64,000 bases of DNA from positions 124,001-188,000 of the forward strand of contig NZ_JAIUDA010000008.1 of assembly GCF_020179835.1 (NCBI RefSeq). The letters are read 5' to 3'. The position numbers and the translations under genes are program-made. Origin of the DNA: Pantoea sp. alder81. GTDB taxonomy: Bacteria; Pseudomonadota; Gammaproteobacteria; Enterobacterales; Enterobacteriaceae. The notes beneath the pieces were generated by a model. It did not search any database. It was not told the DNA's origin and was given only the letters and a program-made list of their open reading frames with translations. Of this stretch, positions 36,136-46,099 are shown one piece after another. Position 1 is the stretch's first letter; every line of letters begins with the position of its first letter.

Positions 36136-37122
36136 GTGATTCGTTTTGCCATTGTGGGAACCAACTGGATAACCCGCCAGTTTATCGACGCCGCGCATGA
36201 GACCGGCAAAATGACCTTAAGCGGTGTCTATTCGCGCCAGCAGTCACAGGCGGATGCCTTTATCGCTGACTATCCCTGCAAACTCACCTTCACTTCCCTC
36301 GACGATTTAGCAGCCAGTCCGGACATTGATGCGGTGTATATCGCCAGCCCGAATGCGCTGCATGCCGAGCAGGCTATGCTGTTTATGTCGCACCGCAAAC
36401 ATGTGATTTGCGAAAAGCCGATGGCGTCGAATCTGCGTGAAGCCGAAGCGATGATCGCCTGCGCGCGCCAGCATCAGGTTGTACTGTTCGAGGCGTTTAA
36501 AACTGCCAGTCTGCCGACCTTCCTGCAACTGCAGAACACCCTGCCGCAACTTGGCAAGCTGCGTAAAGCGTTGATTAACTACTGCCAGTATTCATCACGT
36601 TACCAGCGTTATCTCGACGGCGAAAATCCCAATACCTTTAATCCGCGCTGGTCGAACGGCTCGATAATGGATATTGGCTTTTACTGCCTGGCCGCTGCCG
36701 TGACATTGTGGGGCGAACCGCAGCAGGTGAAAGCGCAGGCTTCGCTGCTGGAGAGTGGCGTCGATGCGCACGGTGTGGTGGTGCTGAGCTACGGCGATTT
36801 TGATGTCACGCTGCTGCACTCCAAGGTGAGCGATTCACTTATACCGAGTGAAATTCAGGGCGAAGCCGGCTCACTGGTGATTGAGAAAATCTCGGAATGT
36901 CAGCAACTGCGCTTTATCCCACGCGGTGGCGAGAGCAAAAATCTGACGCAGCCGCAGCATATCAACACTATGCTGTATGAAGCCGAGACCTTTGCCCAAT
37001 TGGTCGAAAAACGTCAGGTCGAGCATCCTGCGCTGGAAGCCTCGCGCATCACGGCAAAATTGCTGACGGAGATCCGCCGCCAGACTGGCGTGGTATTCCC
37101 GGCAGACCAGGCTCAAGTGTAA
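36136..37122 (+). CDS. ygjR: Gfo/Idh/MocA family oxidoreductase YgjR
   Basis: A 328-residue NAD(P)-dependent oxidoreductase. The Rossmann start VIRFAIVGTNWITRQFIDAAHE matches E. coli YgjR, and CEKPMASN carries the conserved Lys of the family. GTG 36136 follows AGGAG with 9-nt spacing and is the only start that matches the family N-terminus; an upstream TTG would add six residues. The substrate is unknown. Divergent from the ClC gene; followed by the riboswitch that controls alx. Confidence 0.88.
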   Translation: MIRFAIVGTNWITRQFIDAAHETGKMTLSGVYSRQQSQADAFIADYPCKLTFTSLDDLAASPDIDAVYIASPNALHAEQAMLFMSHRKHVICEKPMASNLREAEAMIACARQHQVVLFEAFKTASLPTFLQLQNTLPQLGKLRKALINYCQYSSRYQRYLDGENPNTFNPRWSNGSIMDIGFYCLAAAVTLWGEPQQVKAQASLLESGVDAHGVVVLSYGDFDVTLLHSKVSDSLIPSEIQGEAGSLVIEKISECQQLRFIPRGGESKNLTQPQHINTMLYEAETFAQLVEKRQVEHPALEASRITAKLLTEIRRQTGVVFPADQAQV

Positions 37123-37185
37123 ATATTGCAGAATATTTCAAACTCCCCATTGAATACCTCAGCCGTTGGACGTATCTTGACCGCT

Positions 37186-37310
37186 GCAAAGGGGAGTAAC
37201 TTGTAAGCTGATTGATCGTCATTACGATGCTAAACGCATCCGGTCGTCAGGCAACCCGGAATCTATTCTGAGTTGTAAGTGAGACCTTGCCGGAAGGCGA
37301 GGTTTGCTTG
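37186..37310 (+). ncRNA. yybP-ykoY manganese riboswitch (alx leader)
   Basis: The leader contains the two conserved loops of the class: GCAAAGGGGAGTAAC (37186-37200) and GTGAGACCTTGCCGGAAGGC (37279-37298), with the typical following AGGTTTGC. In E. coli the same element precedes alx and mntP and raises expression when Mn2+ binds, and the alx copy also responds to alkaline pH. An intrinsic terminator follows 15 nt later, so control by termination is possible in addition to translation. Confidence 0.92.
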
Positions 37311-37324
37311 CAGCTTAATCAAAG

Positions 37325-37357
37325 CGGCTAACGTCTTCTGACTTAGCCGTTTTTTTA
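37325..37357 (+). terminator. Expression-platform terminator of the alx riboswitch
   Basis: CGGCTAA (37325-37331) and TTAGCCG (37343-37349) with an 11-nt loop are followed by TTTTTTTATTTT. It lies between the riboswitch and the alx start, where metal binding can be expected to prevent its formation. Confidence 0.85.
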
Positions 37358-37378
37358 TTTTCCGGACAGGATACGACT

Positions 37379-38350
37379 ATGCACTCTGTAGGCACACCGT
37401 TACTCTGGGGCAGCTTCGCTGTCGTTGTGCTCATCATGCTGGCGATTGATCTCTTCTTACAGGGACGTCGTGGCGCACAAACCATGTCATTCAAGCAGGC
37501 CGCCGTTTGGTCGCTGGTATGGATCTCCGTTTCTCTGCTGTTCAGCGCCGCGTTCTGGTGGTACCTCGAAGGCACCGCAGGCCGTGAAGTGGCGACCGCG
37601 CAAACCCTTGCCTTCCTTACCGGCTACGTGCTGGAAAAAGCACTGGCGGTGGATAACGTCTTCGTCTGGCTGATGCTGTTCAGCTACTTCGCTATTCCGG
37701 CTAACCTGCAACGCCGCGTGCTGGTGTATGGCGTGCTGGGCGCGATCGTCTTGCGTACCATCATGATCTTCGCAGGCAGCTATCTGGTCACACAGTTCAG
37801 CTGGATCCTCTACGTGTTCGGCGCCTTCCTGCTTTTCACTGGCCTGAAAATGGCGTTTGCCAAAGAAGGCGATGATGCGGCAGTAGGCGATAAACCGGTG
37901 GTGCGCTGGCTACGTAAACATCTGCGTATGACCGATAACCTGGAAGGCGAGAAGTTCTTCACCCGCAAAAACGGCGTATTGTTTGCCACCCCATTACTGC
38001 TGGTGCTGATCATGGTGGAGTTGAGCGATGTGATCTTCGCCGTCGACAGTATTCCGGCGATCTTCGCGGTGACCACCGATCCCTTTATCGTCCTGACCTC
38101 GAACCTGTTCGCGATTCTCGGTCTGCGTGCGATGTACTTCCTGTTGGCGAACGTGGCTGAGCGCTTCTCGATGCTGAAATATGGTCTGGCGATTGTGCTG
38201 GTATTTATCGGTATCAAGATGCTGATCGTCGAGTTCTACCATATCCCGGTGGGCATCTCGCTGACGGTGGTAGGGGTAATTTTGGGCGGTACATTGCTGA
38301 TTAACGCCTGGGTTAACCACAGAAACGACCAGAAAGGCATCTCACAATAA
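37379..38350 (+). CDS. alx: Alx, TerC family inner-membrane protein (manganese handling)
   Basis: A 323-residue TerC/Alx protein with about nine hydrophobic segments. The family acidic membrane motifs are present in [14 protein letters not shown] and [21 protein letters not shown]. coli Alx is induced at high pH and by manganese and is thought to export Mn2+; related proteins help metalate exoenzymes. ATG 37379 follows ACAGGA. Controlled by the upstream yybP-ykoY element; ends with its own strong terminator. Confidence 0.93.
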   Translation: MHSVGTPLLWGSFAVVVLIMLAIDLFLQGRRGAQTMSFKQAAVWSLVWISVSLLFSAAFWWYLEGTAGREVATAQTLAFLTGYVLEKALAVDNVFVWLMLFSYFAIPANLQRRVLVYGVLGAIVLRTIMIFAGSYLVTQFSWILYVFGAFLLFTGLKMAFAKEGDDAAVGDKPVVRWLRKHLRMTDNLEGEKFFTRKNGVLFATPLLLVLIMVELSDVIFAVDSIPAIFAVTTDPFIVLTSNLFAILGLRAMYFLLANVAERFSMLKYGLAIVLVFIGIKMLIVEFYHIPVGISLTVVGVILGGTLLINAWVNHRNDQKGISQ

Positions 38351-38356
38351 TCTGCT

Positions 38357-38387
38357 GCAGGGGCGATAGTCGCCCCTGCTTTATTTT
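38357..38387 (+). terminator. Terminator of alx
   Basis: GCAGGGGCGA and TCGCCCCTGC (10-bp perfect stem, 3-nt loop) are followed by TTTATTTT, 6 nt after the stop codon. Confidence 0.9.
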
Positions 38388-38578
38388 GCCAGCTGAAACT
38401 TTCACCTTTTATCGCTCTGTCACACTTCCCATCGTTAGCAGATCAAATAACCGATCCAGCCCATACAAACAGAATTATCTCTTTCTTCACTAAGACTTTT
38501 CCTTATACTCCGCCGGGCAAACCGTTAGGCGCGGAGTAACCGCGCACAACACTCATACCGCTATAAAAAGACCGAACT

Positions 38579-39823
38579 ATGCAAAACAACTTTATTGGAC
38601 GTCTGGGCGCGCTGTTCGCAGGAAGCCTGGTAAAACAAATCATGATTGGCCTGATTGCCGGTGTGGCGCTGGCGTGGTTCTCACATGATGCGGCAATCGC
38701 CGTTGGCCTGCTGGGTGAACTCTTTGTTCGCGCGCTGAAGGCGGTGGCACCGCTGCTGGTGCTGGTATTGGTGATCTCATCGATTGCCAATCATCAGCAG
38801 GGGCAGAAAACCAACATTCGTCCCATCATCATGCTCTATCTGCTGAGCACCTTCTTTGCGGCCGTCGTCGCGGTGACCTTAAGCCATCTGTTCCCGCAAA
38901 CGCTGTCAATGAAAGTGGGCGCAACCGAAATTTCACCGCCGTCGGGCATCACTGAAGTGCTGCATGGTTTGTTGATGAGCATGGTGGCCAACCCGATTGA
39001 AGCGTTACTCAACGCCAACTACATCGGCATTCTGGTGTGGGCCATTGGGCTTGGTTTAGCGTTTCGCCATGCCAGCCCGAGCAGCAAAGCGTTTCTTACC
39101 GACGCTTCGCATGCGGCGACATGGGTGGTGCGCTGCGTGATTCGTTGTGCACCGCTGGGAATCTTTGGTCTGGTGGCCTCGATTCTGGCCTCAACCGGTT
39201 TTGGCGCGCTTGAGGAATACGCGACGCTGCTGGCGCTGTTGCTGGGATGTATGGCCATCATGGCGTTGATTGTGAATCCGATTCTGGTGTTCCAAAAGAT
39301 TCGCCGTAACCCTTATCCGCTGGTGTTTACCTGCATCCGTGAAAGTGGCGTGACCGCGTTCTTTACCCGCAGTTCTGCGGCAAACATTCCGGTAAACATG
39401 GCGATCGCCAAACGCCTGAATCTTGACGAAGACACCTACTCCGTTTCTATTCCGCTGGGCGCCACCATCAGCATGGCAGGCGCGTCCACCACCATTACGG
39501 TGCTGACGCTGGCGGCGGTGCATACGCTGGGCATTTCCGTGGATGTGCCAACCGCGATTCTGCTGAGTTTCGTGGCCTCGATTTGTGCCTGTGGTGCTTC
39601 CGGTGTGGCGGGCGGCTCGCTGCTGTTGATTCCGGTTGCCTGTAACATGTTTGGAATTCCGAATGACCTCGCGATGCAGGTGGTGGCGATCGGTTTTATC
39701 ATCAGCGTATTGCAGGATTCCGCCGAAACGGCGTTGAATTCGTCGACCGATATTCTGTTTACGGCAGCAGTGTGCCAGGCAGAAGCCGAGCGCGAAATGC
39801 GTACGGTGTCGGAAGCAGAATAA
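38579..39823 (+). CDS. sstT: Sodium:serine/threonine symporter
   Basis: A 414-residue dicarboxylate/amino acid:cation symporter matching E. coli SstT in length. It imports serine and threonine with Na+. Re-entrant loop and transport motifs are visible in [40 protein letters not shown] and [15 protein letters not shown]. It lies after alx as in E. coli, and is followed by REP-like repeats before the convergent uxaA. Confidence 0.93.
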   Translation: MQNNFIGRLGALFAGSLVKQIMIGLIAGVALAWFSHDAAIAVGLLGELFVRALKAVAPLLVLVLVISSIANHQQGQKTNIRPIIMLYLLSTFFAAVVAVTLSHLFPQTLSMKVGATEISPPSGITEVLHGLLMSMVANPIEALLNANYIGILVWAIGLGLAFRHASPSSKAFLTDASHAATWVVRCVIRCAPLGIFGLVASILASTGFGALEEYATLLALLLGCMAIMALIVNPILVFQKIRRNPYPLVFTCIRESGVTAFFTRSSAANIPVNMAIAKRLNLDEDTYSVSIPLGATISMAGASTTITVLTLAAVHTLGISVDVPTAILLSFVASICACGASGVAGGSLLLIPVACNMFGIPNDLAMQVVAIGFIISVLQDSAETALNSSTDILFTAAVCQAEAEREMRTVSEAE

Positions 39824-39836
39824 ATTGGCATTGCCA

Positions 39837-39955
39837 GGGCGGCATAAATGCCGCCCCTACGACAATCTGGCACTGTTTTCGTAGGGTGCGCATTCGCCGC
39901 CCCCAAGAGAATCTGGCACGGTTTTCGTAGGGTGCGCATTTATGCGCACCTGGTG
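39837..39955. repeat. Cluster of REP-like palindromes between sstT and uxaA
   Basis: Three related elements in tandem: GGGCGGCATAAATGCCGCCC followed by CTACGA (39837-39862); a degenerate copy beginning TTTTCGTAGGGTGCGCATTC (about 39877); and a full copy TTTTCGTAGGGTGCGCATTT continuing to TATGCGCACC (39923-39950). The phrase ATCTGGCAC(T/G)G precedes the second and third, so the spacer is duplicated too. The unit also occurs at 20669 and 59519-59635. Confidence 0.75.
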
Positions 39956-39956
39956 T

Positions 39957-41447
39957 TTACAGCGTGACACCACTCTTAAAGATTGCTAACTCGCGGAAAT
40001 CATTGGCTTCATTACGCGCTGGTTTACCGTTGGCAATCGCCACAATCATATCGACGAAATCCTCCAGCATTTCCGGCATGCTCATGCCATCAATCAAACG
40101 ACCCGCGTTAAAATCAATCCAGTGCGGCTTCTTCTCTGCCAGCTGCGTATTGGTGGCAATCTTCACGGTAGGCACGAATCCGCCGTACGGCGTGCCGCGC
40201 CCGGTGGTGAACAGCACCATATGACAACCCGCACCCGCCAGCGCGCTGGTGGCAACCGCATCATTACCCGGCGCGCTCAACAGGTTCAGTCCCGGCGTAT
40301 TCAATCGTTCGCCATATTTCAGCACATCCACCACCTGGCTCTGCCCGGCCTTCTGCGTGCAGCCAAGGGATTTCTCCTCCAGCGTGGTGATACCGCCCGC
40401 CTTGTTACCCGGTGAGGGGTTTTCATAAATCGGCTGCTGATGGTCGATAAAGTAACGCTTGAAGTCGTTGATCATCGCCACGGTTTTATCGAAAGTGGCT
40501 TCGTCACGGCAGCGGCTCATCAGAATGCGCTCTGCGCCAAACATTTCGGGCACTTCTGTCAGCACTGTAGTGCCGCCGTTGGCAATCATCTGATCGGAGA
40601 AGCAGCCCAGCATCGGATTGGCAGTAATACCTGAGAAACCGTCAGAACCGCCGCACTCCAGTCCGAATTTCAGTTCACTGAGCTTGCCCGGCTGGCGCTG
40701 ATCGCCACGCATCACGTTGTACAGCGCATGCAGCCGCTCCAACCCCGCTTCGACTTCATCGTCCTGCTTCTGGCACTCAATAAAGTGCACGCGGTCGCTG
40801 TCGAAGCTGCCCAGCGTTTCACGAAACACATCCACCTGATTGTTCTCACAACCGAGGCCGATCACCAACACCGCACCGGCATTGGGATGACGCACCATAT
40901 TCTGCAGCATGGTGCGGGTGTTTTCATGATCCTGACCAAGCTGAGAACAGCCAAAGGGGTGGCTGAACAAATGCACCCCATCGATCCCTTCCGCCTCGTT
41001 GGTCTCCTTGAGGAAGCGCGACAGAATCTGCCGGGCGATGCCGTTCACACAGCCTACCGTCGGCAAAATCCACAGCTCATTACGAATACCGACTTCACCG
41101 CTGGCGCGACGGTAAATTTGTACCTCGCGATCGCCCGCCTGAGCGGGAATATCGAGAAATTCCGGCTGATAGTCATACTCGTCCACATCGCTCAGATTGG
41201 TGCGGGCGTTGCTGGAGTGAATGATTTCGCCAATAGCGATCGGCCGGGTGGCATGGGCAATCGGCAAGCCGTATTTGACTACCAGCGCATCGGTTGCCAG
41301 CGGCGTCAGTGCGAACTTATGCCCGCGTCCGACCTCTTGTTGCAAGGTTACGAACTGGCGATCAATTTCCACTTTGGCATCAGCAGGTAAATCGCGCAGG
41401 GCCACCGCCACGTTGTCGCGCGAATGAATTCTTATCGCATCTTGCAT
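39957..41447 (-). CDS. uxaA: Altronate dehydratase
   Basis: A 496-residue iron-dependent dehydratase, near the E. coli UxaA length, which turns D-altronate into 2-keto-3-deoxygluconate in galacturonate breakdown. Family blocks include IYRRASGEVGIRNELWILPTVGCVNGIAR, FGLECGGSDGFSGITANP and LGCTQKAGQSQVVDVLKYGERL, with the conserved cysteines. It is the last gene of a leftward uxaC-uxaB-uxaA set, 4 bp after uxaB. Confidence 0.95.
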   Translation of the reverse strand: MQDAIRIHSRDNVAVALRDLPADAKVEIDRQFVTLQQEVGRGHKFALTPLATDALVVKYGLPIAHATRPIAIGEIIHSSNARTNLSDVDEYDYQPEFLDIPAQAGDREVQIYRRASGEVGIRNELWILPTVGCVNGIARQILSRFLKETNEAEGIDGVHLFSHPFGCSQLGQDHENTRTMLQNMVRHPNAGAVLVIGLGCENNQVDVFRETLGSFDSDRVHFIECQKQDDEVEAGLERLHALYNVMRGDQRQPGKLSELKFGLECGGSDGFSGITANPMLGCFSDQMIANGGTTVLTEVPEMFGAERILMSRCRDEATFDKTVAMINDFKRYFIDHQQPIYENPSPGNKAGGITTLEEKSLGCTQKAGQSQVVDVLKYGERLNTPGLNLLSAPGNDAVATSALAGAGCHMVLFTTGRGTPYGGFVPTVKIATNTQLAEKKPHWIDFNAGRLIDGMSMPEMLEDFVDMIVAIANGKPARNEANDFRELAIFKSGVTL

Positions 41448-41451
41448 AGCG

Positions 41452-42903
41452 TTATCTCAGTTGTGTCAGCGCCGTCCGCATCCCGTGGACAACGATGTTT
41501 TGCAGGTGTTGGCTTACTGCGGCCACTAATCCGGGCCGCTGAGTGAGATCTTCGCCCCAGTGTGAGCGGTTGCTGAGTACGGCTTGCACCAGCTGCTCCG
41601 GGGTCAATGTGTCCTGGTTTACCGCTGGCCACAGCGCGGCGAATTGCTGCAACCAGTGGTCATCATCCTGTAAGGGCCAGTGCTGATCGCCCTGCTCGCC
41701 GCGATAGAACGCCAGCAGCGCAGCAAATGCGAAGGTCAATCGCGGCGGCCATTGGCCAGTTTGCTGCTGCGCCAGCAACAGCTGTGGCAACAAGCGGGTA
41801 CGGAATTTGGTCATGCCGTTCAATGCAATGGAGAGCAGCGCATGGCGGATAAACGGATTACGGAAGCGACGCTGCACCGCATCGGCAAAGGCGTGAAGTT
41901 CATCGCGAGGCAGATCCAGCGTGGGGATCACTTCCTCACGCAGCAGCGCATCGACATAACCCGCGATGGCAGGGTCATCCATCGCTTCGCCGACGCTTTC
42001 CAGTCCAGCCTGAAACGCCACCGGCACCATCGCAGTATGCGCGCCGTTGAGGATCGCCACCTTCTGGGCTTTATACGGCGTGATATCGTCGACGAACTTC
42101 ACTTCCGGCGCCAGCGCGCCAAGTTTCAGCTCCTGTGCCAGCGCATCCGGCCCCTGAATCACAAACTGGTAATAGACTTCGCCTGCCACCAGATAGCGAT
42201 CTTCATAGCCAAGCTGTGCAGCGATGTCGGTGCCATCGGCGGGATAGCCGGTGACGATGCGATCCACCAGCGTGTTATAAAACGCGCAGTGATCCAGCAC
42301 CCAGCGGGCAAATTCCGGCGGCAGCTGCCAGTGCTTGATGTAACGCAGCACTAACTCACGTAACGCATCACCGTTATGGTCGATCAACTCGCACGGCACG
42401 ATCAGCCAGCCCTTGTCAGTGGCTCCCGCAAAGTGGCTGAAGCGCGTCCACAGCAGCTGAGTCAACTTACCCGGGAAGGAAGAGGCAGGCGCATCCTCCA
42501 GTCGATCCTGCTCAGCAAAGGCAATGCCCGCTTCGGTAGTATTGGAAAACACAAAGCGCATCTGCGGCGCACGGGCCAGTGCGAGGAAATCCTCAAACTG
42601 CTGATACGGCTGGATCTCGCGATTCAGACTGCGGATCAGTCGGGTTTCACTCACCTGATCGCCCTGCGCGTCCAATCCACGGATCAGCGTGGTGTACAAA
42701 CCGCCCTGCTGATTCAGAGAGTCATCCACCACGCGGTTGCGCGGCCGCACCACCACCACGCCCGCATCGATGCCCTGATGTTCATTGAGCCAGTCGAGCT
42801 GCCAGTCAATAAACGCCCGCAGGAAGTTGCCTTCTCCAAACTGGATCACGCGCTCGCTATAGCCTGCGCCGGGAAAATCGTGACGGTTCAGCCGCTGCAT
42901 CAT
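41452..42903 (-). CDS. uxaB: Tagaturonate reductase (altronate oxidoreductase)
   Basis: A 483-residue NADH-dependent enzyme of the mannitol dehydrogenase family that reduces tagaturonate to altronate. E. coli UxaB features are clear: [19 protein letters not shown] (cofactor region), [23 protein letters not shown] segment and [17 protein letters not shown] (catalytic Lys). Its start overlaps the uxaC stop by one base (TGATG). In E. coli uxaB is unlinked to uxaCA; here it is placed between them. Confidence 0.95.
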   Translation of the reverse strand: MMQRLNRHDFPGAGYSERVIQFGEGNFLRAFIDWQLDWLNEHQGIDAGVVVVRPRNRVVDDSLNQQGGLYTTLIRGLDAQGDQVSETRLIRSLNREIQPYQQFEDFLALARAPQMRFVFSNTTEAGIAFAEQDRLEDAPASSFPGKLTQLLWTRFSHFAGATDKGWLIVPCELIDHNGDALRELVLRYIKHWQLPPEFARWVLDHCAFYNTLVDRIVTGYPADGTDIAAQLGYEDRYLVAGEVYYQFVIQGPDALAQELKLGALAPEVKFVDDITPYKAQKVAILNGAHTAMVPVAFQAGLESVGEAMDDPAIAGYVDALLREEVIPTLDLPRDELHAFADAVQRRFRNPFIRHALLSIALNGMTKFRTRLLPQLLLAQQQTGQWPPRLTFAFAALLAFYRGEQGDQHWPLQDDDHWLQQFAALWPAVNQDTLTPEQLVQAVLSNRSHWGEDLTQRPGLVAAVSQHLQNIVVHGMRTALTQLR

Positions 42904-44318
42904 CAGGCTCCTAACTCAATGCCGAAGTAGTCGCGCGCGTTGTTGAAGCAGATGTTTTGCACCATCTGCCCCAACAGCGCTTCGTCGGCTGGCGCTTCAC
43001 CGCGCTCGACCCAATTGCCGATCATCTGGCACAGCAGGCGACGGAAGTATTCGTGGCGGGTATACGAAAGGAAACTGCGGCTGTCGGTGAGCATACCGAC
43101 AAAGCGGCTCAACAGGCCGATCTGCGCCAGCTGCGTCATTTGACGGTGCATGCCATCAAGCTGATCGTTGAACCACCATGCGGAACCAAACTGCATCTTG
43201 CCTGGCTCACCTTCGCCCTGGAAATTGCCTGCCATGGTCGCCAGCACTTCGTTATCACGTGGGTTAACGCAGTAAAGGATGGTTTTCGGCAGTGCGTTGT
43301 TGCGGTTCTGCGCATCCAGCAAACGGCCCAGCGGAATAGCCAGGGGCGCATCATTAATGGAGTCAAAACCCACATCCGGGCCGAGAATATCGAACTGGCG
43401 GCGATTGGCGTTACGCAACGCACCAATGTGATATTGCTGCGCCCAGCCGCGACGCGCATATTCGCTGCCCAACCACACCAGCACCGCCGTTTTAAACTGC
43501 GCCACTTCTTCTTGCGTCGGTGCAGCCCCTTGCAGACGGCGCGCCAGAATGCCATCCAGTGTGCTTTCGTCGGCTTCGGCAAACAGCACCACGTCCAGCG
43601 CATGGTCCGAAATTTTGCAGCCGTGTACGGCAAAATGGTCAAGTCGCAGGCTCAGGGCACGGCGCAGGTCATCAAAACGTTGCACGCTGACATCGGCGAC
43701 CTGTTCCAGACGCTGGATCCACGGCAGGAAGGTATCCAGTTCGATGTTGAAGGCTTTATCCGGACGCCAGCTTGGCAGCACTTTGACGCTGAAGCTGGCA
43801 TCGTCCGCCAGCGTGCGGTGATGCTGCAGATCGTCAAGCGGATCGTCGGTGGTGCCGACCATTTTCACCTTCATCTGCTGCATGATGCCGCGTGCGCTAA
43901 AGGCATCCTGCGCCAGCAACTCGTTGCACTGCTGCCAGATGCGGTCAGCACTCTGCTCATTCAGCAGCACATCGGTGATGCCAAACGGGCGGCGCAATTC
44001 AAGGTGCGTCCAGTGATAAAGCGGATTGCCAATGGTGTGCGGCACGGTGCGCGCCCAGGCGTTGAATTTATCGCGATCGCTGGCGTCGCCGGTGCACAGC
44101 GCTTCGGGCACGCCGTTGGCACGCATCGCACGCCATTTGTAGTGATCGCCTTTCAGCCAGATGTCATAAAGATTGGTGAAGCGGTAATTTTCGGCAATCT
44201 GCTGCGGCGGTAAATGGCAGTGATAGTCGAAAATCGGCTGGTCTTTGGCGTAGTCATGGTACAGACGACGGGCGAACTCGCTATCGAGTAGAAAATCCTC
44301 ACTCATAAAACGCGACAT
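42903..44318 (-). CDS. uxaC: Uronate isomerase
   Basis: A 471-residue amidohydrolase-superfamily isomerase converting galacturonate to tagaturonate and glucuronate to fructuronate. Metal ligands lie in [14 protein letters not shown]. The start [23 protein letters not shown] at 44318 aligns with E. coli UxaC; the frame is open to 44390, but that segment holds an operator-like palindrome and is not coding. First gene of the uxaCBA unit, divergent from exuT, with an ExuR-like box and CRP-like site upstream. Confidence 0.95.
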   Translation of the reverse strand: MSRFMSEDFLLDSEFARRLYHDYAKDQPIFDYHCHLPPQQIAENYRFTNLYDIWLKGDHYKWRAMRANGVPEALCTGDASDRDKFNAWARTVPHTIGNPLYHWTHLELRRPFGITDVLLNEQSADRIWQQCNELLAQDAFSARGIMQQMKVKMVGTTDDPLDDLQHHRTLADDASFSVKVLPSWRPDKAFNIELDTFLPWIQRLEQVADVSVQRFDDLRRALSLRLDHFAVHGCKISDHALDVVLFAEADESTLDGILARRLQGAAPTQEEVAQFKTAVLVWLGSEYARRGWAQQYHIGALRNANRRQFDILGPDVGFDSINDAPLAIPLGRLLDAQNRNNALPKTILYCVNPRDNEVLATMAGNFQGEGEPGKMQFGSAWWFNDQLDGMHRQMTQLAQIGLLSRFVGMLTDSRSFLSYTRHEYFRRLLCQMIGNWVERGEAPADEALLGQMVQNICFNNARDYFGIELGA

Positions 44319-44360
44319 ACCTGCTTCCTCATGTTTGGTGCCCATTGGCTTCTGACTCAA

Positions 44361-44378
44361 AGTTATCATACCAATTTT
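44361..44378. promoter_or_regulatory. ExuR/UxuR-like operator before uxaC
   Basis: AAGTTATCATACCAATTT... the 18 bases starting at 44361 carry an intact right half (ATACCAATTT) of the hexuronate operator AAATTGGTATACCAATTT and a degenerate left half. It lies 43 bp before the uxaC start. Confidence 0.5.
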
Positions 44379-44394
44379 ACCGATCGGCAAAATT
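44373..44394. promoter_or_regulatory. 22-bp near-perfect palindrome centred on CCGATCGG
   Basis: AATTTT-A-CCGATCGG-C-AAAATT reads the same on both strands except at one symmetric pair. It overlaps the right half of the ExuR-like box and so could be a second operator competing with or extending that site. Confidence 0.45.
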
Positions 44395-44397
44395 GTT

Positions 44398-44413
44398 TGC
44401 GATACACCTCACA
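44398..44413. promoter_or_regulatory. CRP-like site, uxaC side
   Basis: TGCGA-TACACC-TCACA matches the CRP consensus at 9 of 10 defined positions. It lies 80 bp before uxaC, upstream of the ExuR-like box. Confidence 0.55.
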
Positions 44414-44520
44414 ATAATGACAGTTTCACTGTGGGTATATGGACAAAACTGTCAGCCATATTGCACTAACTGGCTGTTATAACGCTTGTTTAGTGGATCA
44501 CACAGTGCATGCAGGGTTTT

Positions 44521-44536
44521 TGTGATGGCATTCAAC
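44521..44536. promoter_or_regulatory. CRP-like site, exuT side
   Basis: TGTGA-TGGCAT-TCAAC has a perfect left half and a partial right half (TCAAC against TCACA). It lies just before the ExuR box of exuT. Confidence 0.4.
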
Positions 44537-44540
44537 TTTT

Positions 44541-44558
44541 AAAGTTGTATAACAAGTT
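44541..44558. promoter_or_regulatory. ExuR operator before exuT
   Basis: AAAGTTGTATAACAAGTT matches the operator AAATTGGTATACCAATTT at 14 of 18 positions and is itself palindromic. It lies about 150 bp before exuT. Confidence 0.6.
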
Positions 44559-44707
44559 AACCTCTCGCCTCGTTGATGCCCAATTCAAGGGCACGACTAA
44601 TAACAATAAGGCGGCAGGTCTGGATCGTCATGGCCGCCAGCGGGGGTACCCAAGTGCTCCCCTACCCTTTAATGGCAAGTGTTACGACAGACTGGAAGAG
44701 GTTAATG

Positions 44708-46009
44708 ATGCGTAAGATCAAAGGGCTACGCTGGTACATGATTGGACTGGTGACGCTGGGCACGGTGCTTGGTTACCTGACGCGAAATACCATTGCCGTG
44801 GCCGCTCCGACGCTGGAAACCCAGCTGGGCATTACCACACAACAATATTCCTATATCGTCGCCGCCTATTCGGCGTGCTACACCCTGATGCAACCTGTGG
44901 CCGGTTATGTCCTGGATTTGCTCGGCACCAAAATCGGCTATGCCGTATTTGCCGTGTTGTGGGCCATCTTCTGTGCCGCCACCGCCATGGCAGGCAGCTG
45001 GGGCGGTTTTGCGCTGGCACGTGGCGCGGTGGGCGCCGCCGAAGCGGCGATGATCCCAGCCGGTTTGAAAGCCAGCAGCGAGTGGTTCCCAGCCAAAGAG
45101 CGCTCCGTGGCGGTCGGCTACTTCAACGTCGGCTCATCGATTGGTGCGATGCTGGCTCCGCCGCTGGTGGTGTGGGCTATTCTGGCGCACAGCTGGCAGC
45201 TGGCCTTTATCATCACCGGCGTGCTCAGCATGGCATGGGCGATGTGCTGGTTAATCTTTTATAAACATCCTAAGCAGCAAACCAAACTGAGCGATGAAGA
45301 GCGTCATTACATTATTTCCGGTCAGGAAGTGCAGCATCAGACCGGTAATAACAGCAAAATGTCGGCGCGTCAGATCCTGCGTAATCGCCAGTTCTGGGGC
45401 ATCGCCCTGCCGCGTTTCCTCGCTGAACCGGCCTGGGGCACCTTTAATGCGTGGATCCCGCTGTTTATGTTCAAGGTCTACGGCTTCAATCTGAAAGAGA
45501 TCGCTATGTTCGCCTGGATGCCGATGCTGTTCGCCGATCTCGGCTGCATCGTCGGCGGCTATTTACCGCCGCTGTTTCAGCGCTGGTTTGGCGTGAATCT
45601 TATTGTGTCGCGCAAACTGGTGGTGACCATGGGTGCGGTGTTAATGATTGCACCGGGCACCATCGGCTTGTTCACCAGCCCTTATGTGGCGATTGGTTTG
45701 CTGTGCGTCGGCGGCTTTGCCCATCAGGCACTGTCCGGTGCCCTGATCACTCTCTCCTCGGATGTCTTTGGCCGTAATGAAGTGGCCACGGCGAATGGCT
45801 TGACCGGCATGGCTGCCTGGACCGCCAGCACCATGTTTGCGCTGGTGGTAGGCGCATTAGCTGATACGCTCGGCTTCAGCCCGCTGTTTGCCGCGCTGGC
45901 GGTGTTTGATCTGCTCGGTGCTTGTGTGATTTGGACCGTGCTGAAAAACCAGCCGGTGTCTGAGCTGGGAGAATCTGGCGTAGCACAGCCCGCTCCTGCA
46001 CGGAGCTAA
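44708..46009 (+). CDS. exuT: Hexuronate transporter
   Basis: A 433-residue major facilitator (anion:cation symporter family) matching E. coli ExuT over its length, with about 12 hydrophobic segments, e.g. the start MRKIKGLRWYMIGLVTLGTV, and FLAEPAWGTFNAWIPLFMFK. It imports galacturonate and glucuronate. ATG 44708 has the better spacing to AAGAGG; an ATG sits one codon earlier. Followed by a terminator and by exuR in the same direction; divergent from uxaCBA. Confidence 0.95.
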   Translation: MRKIKGLRWYMIGLVTLGTVLGYLTRNTIAVAAPTLETQLGITTQQYSYIVAAYSACYTLMQPVAGYVLDLLGTKIGYAVFAVLWAIFCAATAMAGSWGGFALARGAVGAAEAAMIPAGLKASSEWFPAKERSVAVGYFNVGSSIGAMLAPPLVVWAILAHSWQLAFIITGVLSMAWAMCWLIFYKHPKQQTKLSDEERHYIISGQEVQHQTGNNSKMSARQILRNRQFWGIALPRFLAEPAWGTFNAWIPLFMFKVYGFNLKEIAMFAWMPMLFADLGCIVGGYLPPLFQRWFGVNLIVSRKLVVTMGAVLMIAPGTIGLFTSPYVAIGLLCVGGFAHQALSGALITLSSDVFGRNEVATANGLTGMAAWTASTMFALVVGALADTLGFSPLFAALAVFDLLGACVIWTVLKNQPVSELGESGVAQPAPARS

Positions 46010-46016
46010 TCTCTGC

Positions 46017-46042
46017 GGGCTGGCACATGCCAGCCCATTTCT
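46017..46042 (+). terminator. Terminator of exuT
   Basis: GGGCTGGCA and TGCCAGCCC (9-bp perfect stem) are followed by ATTTCTT. It separates exuT from exuR. Confidence 0.75.
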
Positions 46043-46053
46043 TCCCTCTCGCC

Positions 46054-46071
46054 AAAGTGGTATAACAACTC
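46054..46071. promoter_or_regulatory. ExuR operator before exuR
   Basis: AAAGTGGTATAACAACTC matches AAATTGGTATACCAATTT well, including the TGGTATA core. It lies 29 bp before the exuR ATG, indicating autoregulation. Confidence 0.6.
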
Positions 46072-46099
46072 AACCTCTGCCACTACAGCGAACCGCGCA

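Larger units (their letters stand above)
44319..44707. other. Divergent control region uxaC/exuT
   Basis: A 389-bp region packed with sites: ExuR-like boxes at 44361-44378 and 44541-44558, CRP-like sites at 44398-44413 and 44521-44536, a long palindrome at 44373-44394 and a second short palindrome CAACTTTTAAAGTTG at 44533-44547. The last 100 bp before exuT contain GC-rich complementary segments (GGCGGC near 44611, GCCGCC near 44632) that could fold in the exuT leader. Confidence 0.65.

Noticed and set aside
42957-44213. Long open frame (418 codons) on the plus strand
   Set aside because: It is antisense to uxaC, whose product matches a known enzyme over its full length; long antisense frames are common in GC-rich codon-biased genes.
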